The notes: generated from the sequence alone by a model not told the origin. DNA of 64,000 bases from Saprospiraceae bacterium (GCA_016717655.1 JADKFC010000002.1:447427-511426), one strand, 5' to 3'; numbered from the stretch's first letter, positions 9,771 to 20,372 are shown. Made by a program: numbers and translations.

Positions 9771-10879
9771 ATGAGTGAGATACGACCATTAAAAATAGGC
9801 TTTGATGCCAAGAGATTGTTTCTCAATGATACGGGATTGGGCAATTATAGCAGAACGTTGGTAAAGAACATGATGAAGCTTTATCCTCAGCATGAATATC
9901 ACTTGTTTACCCCATCCATCAGGGAAACTAGTGAAACCCAGATTTTTTTAAATGGAGATTGCCATATCCATACACCAGGTAAATTTGAGATTAAAGCAGT
10001 TTGGCGTTCAAGGGGCATGAGTAAGACCATCAACGCAATGAAGTTAGATGTCTATCACGGCCTCAGTCATGAACTACCCTCAGGTATATCCACTGCCACC
10101 CGTACTGTAGTGAGTATGCACGATTTGATCTATGAGATCTATCCCCAATTTTTCCCTTGGTACAACCGCTGGGTCTACCGCTGGAAGTACAAAACCTCAT
10201 GTAAAAAGGCAAATCATGTTATAGCCATCAGCGAAGCGACTCGCAAAGACTTAATATCCAGGTATCACCTGGATGAAAAACAGGTTTCTGTCGTTTACCA
10301 AAGTTGTGGCGACTATTTTATGCCCCGCCAGAGAAGCAAGCAAAAGAAACACTTTTTGTACGTTGGTACCATTGAGGAACGAAAAGGACTGCTCAACGCC
10401 GTCCATGCCTATGCCCAGCTTCCGAAGGAGTTTCAGATACCGTTTCTTGTAGTTGGCAGTGGAAGTACCTATGCCGAGGAAGTAAAAAGGCAATACAGTA
10501 TTATGACATAGAAAAACAATTTCAGTTTTTGGGAAAACTCAAAAACGAGGAAATAGCTGATCTATACCACGATGCTCTCGCACTAATTTTGCCTTCTGTT
10601 TATGAAGGATTTGGTATTCCGATAGCAGAATCCCTCTTTACAGGTACGCCTGTAATTACCTCTCCTTTCTCAGCACTTCCAGAGGCTGCAGGGCCTGGGG
10701 GCATACTAGTAGATCCTTCTCATCATGAGGCCTTAGCCGACTGCATGAAACAGATGTTTATTCCTGAAATATGGCAAAAACTATCAGATGAGGGATCTAT
10801 GTATGTACATACCCACTTCACTGCACAGGCTACTGCTGCACAGTTAAACGGCCTTTACCAAAAGCTGAAGGACTATTAA
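9771..10879 (+). CDS. Glycosyltransferase family 4, one frameshift
   Basis: A retaining GT-B fold glycosyltransferase that moves a sugar from a nucleotide-sugar donor. The N-terminal half has KIGFDAKRLFLNDTGLGNYSR and the donor-side half has HFLYVGTIEERKGLLNAVHAY. The frame ends at 10511. One added A in the A-run at 10484-10488 joins VKKAIQYYDIEKQFQFLGKL, and the reading continues to 10879. The EX7E motif is EGFGIPIAE, within ILPSVYEGFGIPIAESL, followed by PVITSPFSALPEAAG. The total of about 370 residues is normal for GT4. The acceptor is unknown. It follows the radical SAM gene after 1 bp, so they form an operon, and its 3' end overlaps the convergent marR by 4 bp. Confidence 0.88.
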
Positions 10880-11331
10880 AGTCCTGCGCTTAGGATATCG
10901 AGTGCGCTAGTAAAAGCTGAAAGCTTAGAACCCAATGTACCAAAGAATTGGTTGTCGTACTGTTCTACGCGTTTGCTAACTTTTTTGTAAAGAGCTTTAC
11001 CGTCTTTTGTGATGGTAACGTGTTTTGCCCTTGTGTCAACTTCATGACCTACCCTGTGGATAAAACCTTTTTGTTCCAATGAACGCAATACTTTTGATGT
11101 CATCATTGTATTGGCGTTGGCATGGTCTGCCAAAGATTTTTGGGTAAGTTGATCATAACTGTCACCCAATTGAACAATTGCCTCAAGCAAAATGTACTGA
11201 ACGTGTGTAAGGTCATATTCCTTCAACACTGAGTTAAGTCCTCTTTGCCATTGATTGGATAATTGCCAGAGAGCGAATCCTTTGTTTTCTGGTTGTTGGG
11301 TGTCTACCACTTTTGACTTCTTGTTAGCCAT
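10876..11331 (-). CDS. MarR family transcriptional regulator
   Basis: A 151-residue dimeric winged-helix regulator. The helix-turn-helix is DQLTQKSLADHANANTMMTSK (broken here for length at residues about 59-79) followed by VLRSLEQKGFIHRVGHEVDTRAKHV, where the wing DTRAKHVTIT is the MarR signature DxRxxxVxLT. The N-terminus FALWQLSNQWQRGLNSVLKEYDLTHVQYILLEAI is the typical dimerisation helix. No ligand-sensing cysteine is seen. A good promoter lies at 11395-11425. The target is unknown, and no divergent partner gene sits next to it. Confidence 0.9.
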   Translation of the reverse strand: MANKKSKVVDTQQPENKGFALWQLSNQWQRGLNSVLKEYDLTHVQYILLEAIVQLGDSYDQLTQKSLADHANANTMMTSKVLRSLEQKGFIHRVGHEVDTRAKHVTITKDGKALYKKVSKRVEQYDNQFFGTLGSKLSAFTSALDILSAGL

Positions 11332-11394
11332 GTAAGATTGCTGTTTTATTTTTTAATAAAAGAGATTAGCAATTTGTACATTTCATCCGAACTG

Positions 11395-11425
11395 CAAATA
11401 TACATATAATATTTTTACTGTGCAA
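11395..11425 (-). promoter_or_regulatory. Bacteroidota-type promoter of marR
   Basis: On the minus strand, TTG (11423-11425) is followed by 20 nt and then TATATTTG (11395-11402). This matches the TTTG/N19-21/TAnnTTTG promoter of Bacteroidota. The predicted start site lies about 55 nt upstream of the marR ATG. Confidence 0.6.
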
Positions 11426-11471
11426 TAGTCATTCAAATTCTTTTGGTTATCGGTTTTACTTATAATCACAA

Positions 11472-12716
11472 TTAATATCTATCTACCCTGAATTTATCGA
11501 TTTTCAGCATGGTTTTGCCATTTTCCACCAAATCCGACACCACACTGCCTGTACCCGCCGCCATGGAGACTCCCAGCATGGCGTGGCCGCCGGCCAGGGT
11601 GACATTGTCGTATTTTTGACTCTTGCCCAGGTAGGGAAGTCCATCCGGGCTTACCGGACGCAAGCCACACCAAAGCTGTTCTTTGGGCGGCAAAACAAAA
11701 TCAAAAGAGGTGAAGTTTTTTCTCACTGCATTTATAATAGCCTGAACTCTAGGGATATATATATTGTGATTGATACCACTCAACTCCATGGTACCGCCCA
11801 CCCTCAGGTCGGCGCCAAACGGGGTCAGCGCTACCCTATCGTCTACCAGGATGGCGGGACGACTCAGGTTGTGGGCTAGATTAGTGAAAGTAGTGCTATA
11901 CCCTTTGCCGGGCTGTAACAACATTTTATGTCCCATCTTTTGTACCACCTCGGGTAACCACGAACCTGCTGCTACAACGAGTTGATCTACAGGGTATTGG
12001 ACTCCATTTTGATCCTTCAACGAACGAATGGACCGTCCTGCTGTATCAAAATCAGTAATTTGAGTGTTAAATTTAAACTCAACACCCCTGTCAGTCAATG
12101 CCTTACGCAAAGAATGCACCCATTTGCCCGGGTGGAGGTGGGCATCAATGGGATAAAAAACAGCCCCCAAAGAGGTGACACCCAATTCGGGCTCTCTTCG
12201 TCGAAGTTCTTCTCCATCCAAAATTTCTGTTTCTATGCCCAGTTTTTTTGCATGCCCGGCCATGTGAATCTCGTGCTTTTCAGTCTCAGACTTGCGGTAC
12301 ATCATATAACAACCCTTTAGGGTCAAATCAAAGTTATTACCCAGTTCCGAAGCCATTTCTATGGTCTTGGTCCGGCTGAAATGGAGGAGATCATTCAAAG
12401 CAGGTGCATTCTCCGCCACCTTTGTACTGGTTGAGCTTCGCCAAAAATGGTAGGCCCATTTCATAAGATCAGCATCCAGTCGGGGTTTAATATAAAACGG
12501 ACTTACAGGATTAAGCATAAATTTGAGGCCCTGGGTGACTATGCCTGGAGAAGCAAGGGGGATAAAATGACTGGGCGACAAATAACCCATGTTGCCAAAT
12601 GAACAACCATCGCTGCCATCCCCTTTTTCAAAAACTACAATCTGATGCCCTTTTTGGGCCAGGTACCAGGCAGAACAGAGCCCAATTACCCCACTACCAA
12701 TAATTCCTACTTTCAT
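11472..12716 (-). CDS. FAD-dependent D-amino-acid dehydrogenase-like oxidoreductase
   Basis: A 414-residue flavoprotein of the DAO/DadA family. It likely oxidises a D-amino acid or an imino acid such as hydroxyproline and passes electrons to the respiratory chain. The Rossmann dinucleotide motif is MKVGIIGSGVIGLCSAWYLA (GxGxxG at residues 6-11), with the acidic strand end VVFEKGDG. GNMGYLSPSHFIPLASPGIV is the DadA-type segment after the FAD site. The C-terminal FAD-binding segment is LWCGLRPVSPDGLPYLGKS followed by NVTLAGGHAMLGVSMAAGTG. No substrate genes such as a racemase or proline enzymes are adjacent, so the substrate stays open. Confidence 0.85.
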   Translation of the reverse strand: MKVGIIGSGVIGLCSAWYLAQKGHQIVVFEKGDGSDGCSFGNMGYLSPSHFIPLASPGIVTQGLKFMLNPVSPFYIKPRLDADLMKWAYHFWRSSTSTKVAENAPALNDLLHFSRTKTIEMASELGNNFDLTLKGCYMMYRKSETEKHEIHMAGHAKKLGIETEILDGEELRRREPELGVTSLGAVFYPIDAHLHPGKWVHSLRKALTDRGVEFKFNTQITDFDTAGRSIRSLKDQNGVQYPVDQLVVAAGSWLPEVVQKMGHKMLLQPGKGYSTTFTNLAHNLSRPAILVDDRVALTPFGADLRVGGTMELSGINHNIYIPRVQAIINAVRKNFTSFDFVLPPKEQLWCGLRPVSPDGLPYLGKSQKYDNVTLAGGHAMLGVSMAAGTGSVVSDLVENGKTMLKIDKFRVDRY

Positions 12717-12958
12717 TTTTACCTTGTTTCTTGGTTTGTAAACCTCCTGGAATTTGATTCTAACAAAATCCTAAATAAGTCTTTTAGATAATGGCCAAAT
12801 ATATAACTAATATTTTTCATTTTTAAGAATATAATACCAAAAATGAGTCAATCTAAGTCCAAATTTTTCTACGGTCTTCCTATGGCTGTTGATGCGTAAA
12901 ACTTTGATAATCTTGACCTGTTTATTACTTTTGTTGCTGTATCAACTCACCATAGTGA

Positions 12959-13586
12959 ATGGACATTCAATTTATTGAACGCCTTGAAAGAGAATTAGAA
13001 GAGGAGCTCCCGGGGCGGGAGGCACAATTTCTTATGGCTCCTATGGAGCGACAGCAAAATTTTGAAATTCCTGATTCCCATGTGCTTGCCTGTGTGGTAG
13101 CTTTGATTTTTCCTAAAAAGAAAGATTGGCATGTCGTTTTAATAGAGCGGGTGAGTGACAATCCCAATGACCATCATGCCGGTCAACTCAGTTTTCCGGG
13201 GGAAATTTGAGGAAAAAGATTATAGTTACCAGGATTGCGCGCTGAGAGAAGCTGAAGAAGAAATTGGCATCAATGCCTCTGATGTGGGTGTAATTGGAGA
13301 GCTGAGTTCCATTTACATCCCCGTAAGCAATTTTCTCATTTATCCTTTTGTAGGATTTATGGGTGAAGATCCCGAGTTCACCATTCAGCGCAATGAGGTA
13401 CAGAACATCATTGAAGTGCCACTAAAACACTTTCTAGATGGAAAAAATAAGAAAAAAACCGATATCGATATAAGAGGAGGCATCCTTAAAGATGTTCCCT
13501 ACTACGACATCAACAACCAGGTGTTGTGGGGGGCTACAGCTATGATCATGAGCGAATTTGAGCAGGTGATCAGAAAGATCATTTGA
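12959..13586 (+). CDS. Nudix hydrolase, CoA pyrophosphatase type, one frameshift
   Basis: Probably cleaves coenzyme A or acyl-CoA at the pyrophosphate, as NudL/NUDT7 enzymes do. The upstream frame ends in HHAGQLSFPGEI and the downstream frame starts with GKFEEKDYSYQDCALREAEEEIG (split by the shift). If the G-run at 13198-13202 had two more bases, the text would read LSFPGGKFEEKD...ALREAEEEIGI, the standard CoA-pyrophosphatase Nudix box in which D replaces the first E of GX5E. Removing one G would also restore the frame, but it would lose one of the two conserved glycines. The restored length is about 210 residues, normal. It lies 44 bp before icmF, another acyl-CoA enzyme. Confidence 0.85.
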
Positions 13587-13630
13587 CGGTAGTATTTTTT
13601 GCATACACCAGCCTAACCAAATATATTTAC

Positions 13631-16600
13631 ATGGAAGCCACAGCTTACGAAACCAAGAATAAAATTCGCATTGTAACAGCGGCATCGCTTTTTGACGGCC
13701 ATGATGCGGCCATCAACATCATGCGCAGAATTCTGCAAAAATCTGGCGCTGAAATCATTCACCTCGGTCACAACCGGTCTGCTCTTGAAATAGTGGATGC
13801 AGCCATCCAGGAAGATGCCCAAGCCATTGCCATAACCTCTTACCAGGAGGACACAATGAGTTTTTTAAATACATTTACGACTTGTTGCGTGAAAAAGGGT
13901 GCGGTCATATTCGCATCTTTGGTGGAGGGGGTGGCACTATCCTACCCGATGAAATAGCAGACCTACACGCCTATGGCATTACTCGCATCTATGCACCTGA
14001 TGATGGTCGACAAATGGGTCTGCAGGGAATGATCAATGACCTTTTGTCCAAATGCGATTATCCTACCGGTAAAATTCTCAACGGTGAAGCAGGAAAAACG
14101 CTGGGCATGAACAAGGCTGAAATAGCGCGCTTTATTTCATCTATTGAAAATTATCCAGAAGAAAATCAAAATGCCATCACCAGTATTTCCAGTCAGGCAG
14201 GTCTAAGTACTACTCCTGTATTGGGTATCACCGGGACAGGGGGCAGTGGTAAATCGAGCATGGTAGATGAATTGGTGCGAAGATTTCTCATTGATTTTAG
14301 CGATAAAAAAATAGCCATTGTTTCGGTAGACCCATCTAAGAGGAAGACGGGAGGCGCTCTGCTGGGTGACCGCATCAGGATGAACGCCATCAATAACGAA
14401 AGGGTGTATATGCGTTCGCTCGCAACCAGGCAATCCAATCTGGCCTTATCGAGGTACGTCAAAGACACCGTCAATATTCTCAAAGCCAGTGGCTACGATC
14501 TCATTTTATTGGAAACTTCAGGTATTGGCCAAAGTGATACAGAAATCATTGACCACTCCAATGTAGCACTGTATGTAATGACACCAGAATATGGGGCAGC
14601 TTCTCAATTGGAAAAGATCGACATGCTCGACTTTGCCGATGTCATTGCCATCAACAAATTTGATAAAAAGGGTGCCCTCGATGCACTGAGGGATGTCAAA
14701 AAACAATATCAACGCAACCACGACCTATGGTCAAGCGATCCGGAAACCATGCCCGTTTATGGCACCATTGCATCACAATTTAATGATCCGGGAACCAACC
14801 GACTTTATGCACACATCATTCAATTGTTGAATAAAAAGTGCAATGCGGGCTTCCAATCCAAATTATTTGTGGACCAGGCAGAGAGTGAAAAAATTTACAT
14901 CATCCCTCCACACAGGGTGAGGTATTTGTCAGAAATATCAGAAAATAATCGCAAATACGATCAATGGCTGAAGGATCAAAGTCAGCTGGCATCCAGAATT
15001 TATGCCCTTGACAAAGTAAGTCAGGAAAAAAATATTGAAGGCAAAGATGCCCTGCAGACCCTGGCACAAAACCTGAGACAAGACCTCGACGGAGAATGCC
15101 TGAGGTCCCTTGAATCATGGCCTGAAAAAGTAAAATCGTACACCGGTGATGAATATGTATACGAGGTAAGGGGCAAAAAACTATCCGTGCCTACTTTTAC
15201 AACATCATTGTCAAAAAATAAGATACCCAGGGTGAGTTTACCCAAGTTTCAGGACTGGGGAGATTTGTTGAGGTGGATGGGCCAGGAAAATGTACCGGGA
15301 GAATTTCCCTTTACGGCCGGTGTATTTCCATTCAAAAGAAAAGGAGAAGATCCTACCCGTATGTTTGCCGGTGAAGGCTGCCCGGAGAGGACCAATAAAC
15401 GTTTTCACTACGTATCACTTGACATGCCAGCAAAGAGGCTGTCAACCGCCTTCGATTCGGTAACATTGTACGGAGAAGATCCTGATCACAGACCCGATAT
15501 ATATGGAAAGATAGGCAATAGTGGCGTAAGTGTATGTTGCCTGGATGATGCCAAAAAATTGTACTCAGGCTTTGATTTGTGTGACCCTGCCACTTCTGTT
15601 TCTATGACCATCAATGGGCCTGCCGCAACGGTCTGTGCCTTTTTTATGAATGCCGCCATAGATCAGCAGTGTGAGATTTATATCAGAGCGCATCAAATGG
15701 AACACTTGGTCGAAGCAGCATTGGCAGCTAAGTATGATCAAAAAGGACTGGCCCGCCCTGTTTACCACGGTGATATTCCTGCCGGAAACAATGGCTTGGG
15801 GCTGATGTTGCTGGGTATTACCGGTGATGAAGTTTTGCCGGCAGATGTGTACCAAACATTGAAGGCAAAGGCCTTGTGTTCTGTTCGTGGTACGGTACAG
15901 GCAGACATTCTCAAAGAAGACCAGGCCCAGAATACCTGTATTTTTAGTACTGAATTTTCGCTGCGTTTGATGGGAGATATGCAGCAGTACTTTATCCATC
16001 ACGATGTTCAGAATTTTTATTCCGTTTCGATCAGTGGTTATCACATTGCAGAGGCAGGGGCAAACCCCATTTCGCAGCTGGCTTTTACCCTGTCCAATGG
16101 ATTCACCTATATTGAATACTACCTTTCAAGGGGTATGCACATCGATGATTTTGCACCCAATCTTTCCTTCTTTTTCTCCAATGGAGTAGATCCGGAATAT
16201 GCTGTGATTGGCCGTGTAGCAAGGAGATTGTGGGCAAAGGCCATCAAAAACAAATACGGTGGCAATGATCGTTCCCAGAAGCTCAAGTACCATATTCAAA
16301 CCTCTGGCAGATCATTGCACGCCCAGGAAATTTCGTTCAACGACATCCGTACTACCCTACAGGCCTTGTATGCCATCTATGACAATTGCAATTCGCTGCA
16401 CACCAATGCCTATGATGAAGCCATTACCACACCAACAGAGGAAAGTGTGCGCAGGGCCGTGGCCATCCAGCTCATCATCAACCACGAACTGGGCATGGCG
16501 AAGAACGAAAATCCGCTGCAAGGCGCTTTCATTATCGAAGAACTCACAGATCTGGTTGAAGAAGCAGTTTTGTTGGAATTTGACCGCATTACAGAGAGAG

Positions 16601-16986
16601 GAGGTGTATTAGGAGCCATGGAAAGCATGTACCAGAGGGGTAAAATCCAGGAAGAGTCGCTTTATTATGAAACCCTGAAACACACCGGTGAGTACCCAAT
16701 CATTGGGGTCAACACCTTCCTTTCGAAAGAGGGTTCCCCTACCATAGTGCCAGGTGAAGTCATCAGAGCTACAGAAGAAGAGAAGCTGAGACAGATACAA
16801 ATTTTGAAAAATCTGCAGCAAGCCAACGCTTCCAGGTCTAAGGCCGATCTGAACCATTTACAACTGGCTGCTGTTAAAAATCAGAATTTGTTTGAAGTAC
16901 TGATGGAAACTGTTAAATGCTGCAGTCTGGGAGAAATCACCCATGCACTTTATGAAGTGGGCGGTCAGTACAGAAGAAATATGTAA
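13631..16986 (+). CDS. icmF: Fused isobutyryl/methylmalonyl-CoA mutase (IcmF), one frameshift
   Basis: IcmF proteins join a B12-binding domain, a MeaB-type G-protein chaperone and an acyl-CoA mutase, and interconvert isobutyryl- and n-butyryl-CoA or related branched acyl-CoAs. The B12 domain comes first: the DxHxxG element is DGHDAA (last G replaced by A), followed by HLGHNRSALEIV (SxL) and RIFGGGGGTI. The frame breaks at 13845-13850. One missing G restores SYQGGHNEFFKYIYDLLREKG. The G-domain has TPVLGITGTGGSGKSSMVDE (P-loop) and ETSGIGQSDTEI. The mutase part starts near residue 480 (FPFTAGVFPFKRKGEDPTRM) and runs to the end. The total of about 1,118 residues fits IcmF. No B12 riboswitch is seen upstream. 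Confidence 0.92.
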
Positions 16987-17020
16987 ATTGCATTTTAACT
17001 ACTAAATCCATATAGTATCC

Positions 17021-17671
17021 ATGTCCATCGCTGTTAATCCCCAATGTTACGAGGTACTGCACGAAAAATTCCAGTACCTGCTTGAGGATGACCTGATCCG
17101 TGAGATTTGTCAGTTTGGGCAACTCAACAAATACAGGCCAGATACTACCATTATTGACATTGGTGAAAAAATCAATGCCATGCCCCTCATTGTGTCTGGG
17201 GCTATCAAAGTAATGACCGAGGATGAAGAGGGCAATGAACTATTGCTGTATTATCTTGAGTTGGGTGATACCTGTGCCATGACCCTCAACTGTTGTGCCA
17301 AAGCTTCTAAAAGCAATGTCAGGGCTATTACGGATGATTTTACAGAGATCTTGTTTATTCCTATGGAAAAAATTGATGAATGGATGGTTCGATACCGTTC
17401 ATGGAGAAACTTCATCATCGACAATTACAGCATGCGTTTGAACGAAATGCTGCGGGCTATTGACAACCTGGCCTTCAACAATATGGAAGAGCGTTTATTC
17501 AATTACCTGACCGAAAAAGTAGCCATCACCCGCAGTAAGGAGATCAAGATTTCGCATTATCAGATTGCCAACGACCTCAATTCATCGAGGGTAGTGATTT
17601 CAAGGTTGATGAAAAAACTGGAAGACGACGGCAAGGTAAAGCAAGGTCGAAATATGGTTGAAATGATCTAA
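17021..17671 (+). CDS. Crp/Fnr family transcriptional regulator
   Basis: A 216-residue regulator with an N-terminal cyclic-nucleotide-binding-like beta barrel (INAMPLIVSGAIKVMTEDEE, GNELLLYYLELGDTCAMTL) and a C-terminal winged helix (KISHYQIANDLNSSRVVISR, then LMKKLEDDGKVKQGRNMVEM). The phosphate-binding cassette of cAMP-binding members is not evident. The paired cysteines in TCAMTLNCCAKASKS are interesting and could bind a metal or sense redox state, but that is inference. It follows icmF by 34 bp on the same strand and ends at the stop of the convergent DRTGG gene, so it may be cotranscribed with icmF. Confidence 0.9.
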   Translation: MSIAVNPQCYEVLHEKFQYLLEDDLIREICQFGQLNKYRPDTTIIDIGEKINAMPLIVSGAIKVMTEDEEGNELLLYYLELGDTCAMTLNCCAKASKSNVRAITDDFTEILFIPMEKIDEWMVRYRSWRNFIIDNYSMRLNEMLRAIDNLAFNNMEERLFNYLTEKVAITRSKEIKISHYQIANDLNSSRVVISRLMKKLEDDGKVKQGRNMVEMI

Positions 17672-18772
17672 TTAAGGGTCTCTGGACTGAATGATGTAGT
17701 CCAGATCTACGTTTTCTTCAATAAGTTTGATGGCTTTCTGGACCTTCCAGGGTGTATTCTGGTTGATTTTAACTTCAATTTTTGAAATCTTTATCACGGC
17801 CTCATACGTATCCAGGTCTGTACGAATAACCGGGATCTGGTTGTCGTTGATGTACTTTAGCACACTTTCATCAAGGGGCTTATTGCCCGAAACCACGATG
17901 CCTGACAAAGGACAATGGTCGATGTGAAAAAGCTTGGAAAGCCAGGTGATTTTGTCAATGGCGTCTTTAATACTATTGGTAGAAACAACCAATAATAAGT
18001 CTTCAGAACTTTTCAACTCTTTGAGCTCAATGAGTGATCCGGCCAGGATACCACCTACCCTGTTGGAATCCATGCCCTCAAAGTGGATGATTTCCGACCT
18101 GATGGTTTCTGCGATGGTACGAATAATGGGGAAGGCCAGTGTTGGATCATAGGGTATCAGGCCCAACAAGGGGATGTTGTTTTCAGCCATCCATTTGCCC
18201 ACGTAATATTTTACCTTTTCCAGTTTATCGGGTAAAACTTTGTTGATGATAACCCCGATTATTTCAACCTGTTCTTCTCTGAACAAAGAAGTACTCATGT
18301 TGAGCATATCAATGGTACTTCCAATACCTCCCTCAACGATCATGAGAACACCAGCATTGAGCATACGGGCTACCCTGGCATTCGACAAGCCCACCACACT
18401 ACCTACACCCGGGTGACCGGTGCCTTCATAAATCACTACTTCATGGCGGTCTTCCAATACCTTTTTGGCATTCATAACCTGGTGGATCAACGATTCAGGA
18501 TTGGGATCTTCCAGGTATTTCTCTACCGCTCCCTGCCCTAAAATGACAGGGCTATGGACCTCCGGAATGATCTGGAAATGGATAAGATCTGCGAAAAGGA
18601 TGGTATCCTTATCGACTTTAAAATTTTCGAAATTGAGGTGTTTTTGACCTACCGGTTTACTATAACCTACATTTAAACCTTTCCGTAAAAAGCTGGATAC
18701 AAGACCCAGGGTAGACGTAGTCTTACCCACATGTTGGCTGGTGGCAGCCACATATATGCTTTTGTACTTCAA
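17672..18772 (-). CDS. AAA_26 ATPase plus DRTGG domain protein (Pta N-terminal-like)
   Basis: A 366-residue protein that resembles the regulatory N-terminal region of long phosphate acetyltransferases (Pta) but lacks the acetyltransferase domain. The first half is a dethiobiotin-synthetase-like P-loop ATPase: IYVAATSQHVGKTTSTLGL (P-loop with GKTT), YSKPVGQK, VVIYEGTGHPGVGSVVGLSN and GVIINKVLPDK. Residues about 240-345 are a DRTGG-type domain (VGGILAGSLIELKELKSSED, HCPLSGIVVSGNKPLDES, IPVIRTDLDTYEAV). No catalytic PTA_PTB segment follows, since the frame stops at 17672. The role is unknown. An 11-bp gap from the small membrane protein upstream suggests joint transcription. Confidence 0.8.
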   Translation of the reverse strand: MKYKSIYVAATSQHVGKTTSTLGLVSSFLRKGLNVGYSKPVGQKHLNFENFKVDKDTILFADLIHFQIIPEVHSPVILGQGAVEKYLEDPNPESLIHQVMNAKKVLEDRHEVVIYEGTGHPGVGSVVGLSNARVARMLNAGVLMIVEGGIGSTIDMLNMSTSLFREEQVEIIGVIINKVLPDKLEKVKYYVGKWMAENNIPLLGLIPYDPTLAFPIIRTIAETIRSEIIHFEGMDSNRVGGILAGSLIELKELKSSEDLLLVVSTNSIKDAIDKITWLSKLFHIDHCPLSGIVVSGNKPLDESVLKYINDNQIPVIRTDLDTYEAVIKISKIEVKINQNTPWKVQKAIKLIEENVDLDYIIQSRDP

Positions 18773-18783
18773 GACGCACGGAC

Positions 18784-18918
18784 TTATTGTATAACCGGTG
18801 CGCTATTGTGAGGATGGTGGTAAACGTAAATCAGTAGGATGACAAACAAGATGATGCCCAACACAATTTTACCAAAAGTGGCTCCTTTTTTACCGAAATC
18901 TGAAGACTGACCTGACAT
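18784..18918 (-). CDS. 44-residue single-pass membrane protein
   Basis: A short ORF starting at the ATG at 18918: MSGQSSDFGKKGATFGKIVL, then a hydrophobic helix (VLGIILFVILLIYVYHH, residues about 19-35) and a short tail ending PVIQ. The positive residues K10, K11 and K17 before the helix suggest an N-in orientation. It sits 11 bp upstream of the AAA_26-DRTGG gene on the same strand and downstream of gatA. The function is unknown. The clear membrane helix and tight spacing support a real gene. Confidence 0.6.
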   Translation of the reverse strand: MSGQSSDFGKKGATFGKIVLGIILFVILLIYVYHHPHNSAPVIQ

Positions 18919-18977
18919 GGTTCTGAATTTAACCCTGCGAAGTTATGAAAAAGGGATCAATTGTCAAAACCGAGCCA

Positions 18978-20372
18978 TCATTTCAATGATAATGAAATAA
19001 TTTTTTCGCTGATAGCCAGTAAGTTGTGCTCATTATTTGGCTTGCCAATGATTTGAAGATGAACCTTTTCATTTTCAAAATCTACCGGAATAGAGATGGC
19101 GGGCAGACCGGCGAGACTGGCAAGAACCGTATAAACATCTGAATAATATACTTCCAATGGATCATTGGACTTATAATCAATTGGCCATGGCCCTGAAGCC
19201 GTCACTGGCAGAAGTACAAAATCGCTTTCCTGAAATAAGGTCTCTAATTGGTTCCTTACCCATCGACGCACTTTTTGGGCCTTGGTGTAATAGGCGTCGT
19301 AATAACCCTCACTTAAAACGAAGGTGCCCAACATGATGCGTTTTTCAACTTCTGCACCAAAACCACGGGTCCTGGTCTGGGTGTACATAGTGTCGAGACT
19401 CCCTTCTTCACCCACCCTCAAGCCATAGCGCACACCGTCGTACCTGCTGAGATTGGAGCTCGATTCAGCAGTGGTGAGGATATAATAGGTGGGTACCAGG
19501 TAATCCATGCCGTTAAAAGAAGTAGTGGTCAAATTAAAGTGTTTACCCAGCTCGTGGATAAGTCGAAAACATTGTTGAGTAAAGACATTGGATGCTGGAA
19601 AAAAATCAGAAAGAGTAGCCAAGCGGGCTGTGCTCACCGGGATTTCTGCTGCCTCCGCAGCTGATGAAACAGTGGAATCAAATTCATCGGTGCCTCTGCA
19701 AATATCATAAGCAAGCCTAATAAGTGATGTATCTCTTGCAATAAATCCCAGCTGGTCAAAGGAAGAAGCGTAGGCAATCAGTCCATGCCTAGAAATTTTA
19801 CCATAGCCGGGCTTAAAACCTGCTAAACCGCAAAAAGCTGCCGGCTGCCTGATACTGCCGCCCGTATCGGTGCCAATGGCCAAATGGCATGCCCCTATTT
19901 GCACAGAAACAGCGGCGCCCCCACTAGAACCTCCGGCCACTTTATCTGCATCATCTGCGTTTCTCACGGCACCATAAATCGTGTGGGTGCTGGCAGAGCC
20001 CATGCCAAATTCATCACAATTGGTGGTACCGATGATGATGGCATCTTCCGCTACCAATCGTTCTACAGCGGTGGCACTGAAAGGACTCACATATCCTTTC
20101 AAAATAGCAGAAGCAGCACTTACAGGTCGGTCTGCTATACAAATATTGTCTTTCACCGATATGATAACCCCATATAGTTTACCGGGTTTTTTACCGTGGG
20201 CAATGGCCTTTTCTATGTTTTGGGCAGCTGCGAGAGCTTCATCCTTAAAGAGGTGGACAAAGGCATTGAGATGTGCCGATTGTTCTGCTATTTCCAGGTG
20301 CTGTTGTACCCAGTCAGGGAGACTCATACCTTCAGGTTTAGTATTATTCATGAATGTTGGTGAGTTGTTCAT
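18978..20372 (-). CDS. gatA: Aspartyl/glutamyl-tRNA(Asn/Gln) amidotransferase subunit A
   Basis: GatA releases ammonia from glutamine for the GatCAB complex, which amidates Glu-tRNA(Gln) or Asp-tRNA(Asn). The Ser-cisSer-Lys triad is visible with the family spacing: Lys74 (ISVKDN), Ser149 (AGGSSGGAA) and Ser173 (TDTGGSIRQPA). The 464 residues and the C-terminal DVYTVLASLAGLPAISIPV segment are typical. gatB and gatC are not adjacent. Its ATG (20370-20372) overlaps the TGA of hisS (20369-20371) as ATGA, so the two tRNA-charging genes are probably coupled. Confidence 0.93.
   Translation of the reverse strand: MNNSPTFMNNTKPEGMSLPDWVQQHLEIAEQSAHLNAFVHLFKDEALAAAQNIEKAIAHGKKPGKLYGVIISVKDNICIADRPVSAASAILKGYVSPFSATAVERLVAEDAIIIGTTNCDEFGMGSASTHTIYGAVRNADDADKVAGGSSGGAAVSVQIGACHLAIGTDTGGSIRQPAAFCGLAGFKPGYGKISRHGLIAYASSFDQLGFIARDTSLIRLAYDICRGTDEFDSTVSSAAEAAEIPVSTARLATLSDFFPASNVFTQQCFRLIHELGKHFNLTTTSFNGMDYLVPTYYILTTAESSSNLSRYDGVRYGLRVGEEGSLDTMYTQTRTRGFGAEVEKRIMLGTFVLSEGYYDAYYTKAQKVRRWVRNQLETLFQESDFVLLPVTASGPWPIDYKSNDPLEVYYSDVYTVLASLAGLPAISIPVDFENEKVHLQIIGKPNNEHNLLAISEKIISLSLK

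Noticed and set aside
12717..13630. Cobalamin riboswitch before icmF
   Set aside because: I see no B12-box-like conserved core in the leader or in the upstream spacer.
13200..13850. Programmed frameshifting in the Nudix and icmF genes
   Set aside because: No slippery heptamer with a downstream structure is seen, and many unrelated genes in the window show similar shifts in base runs.
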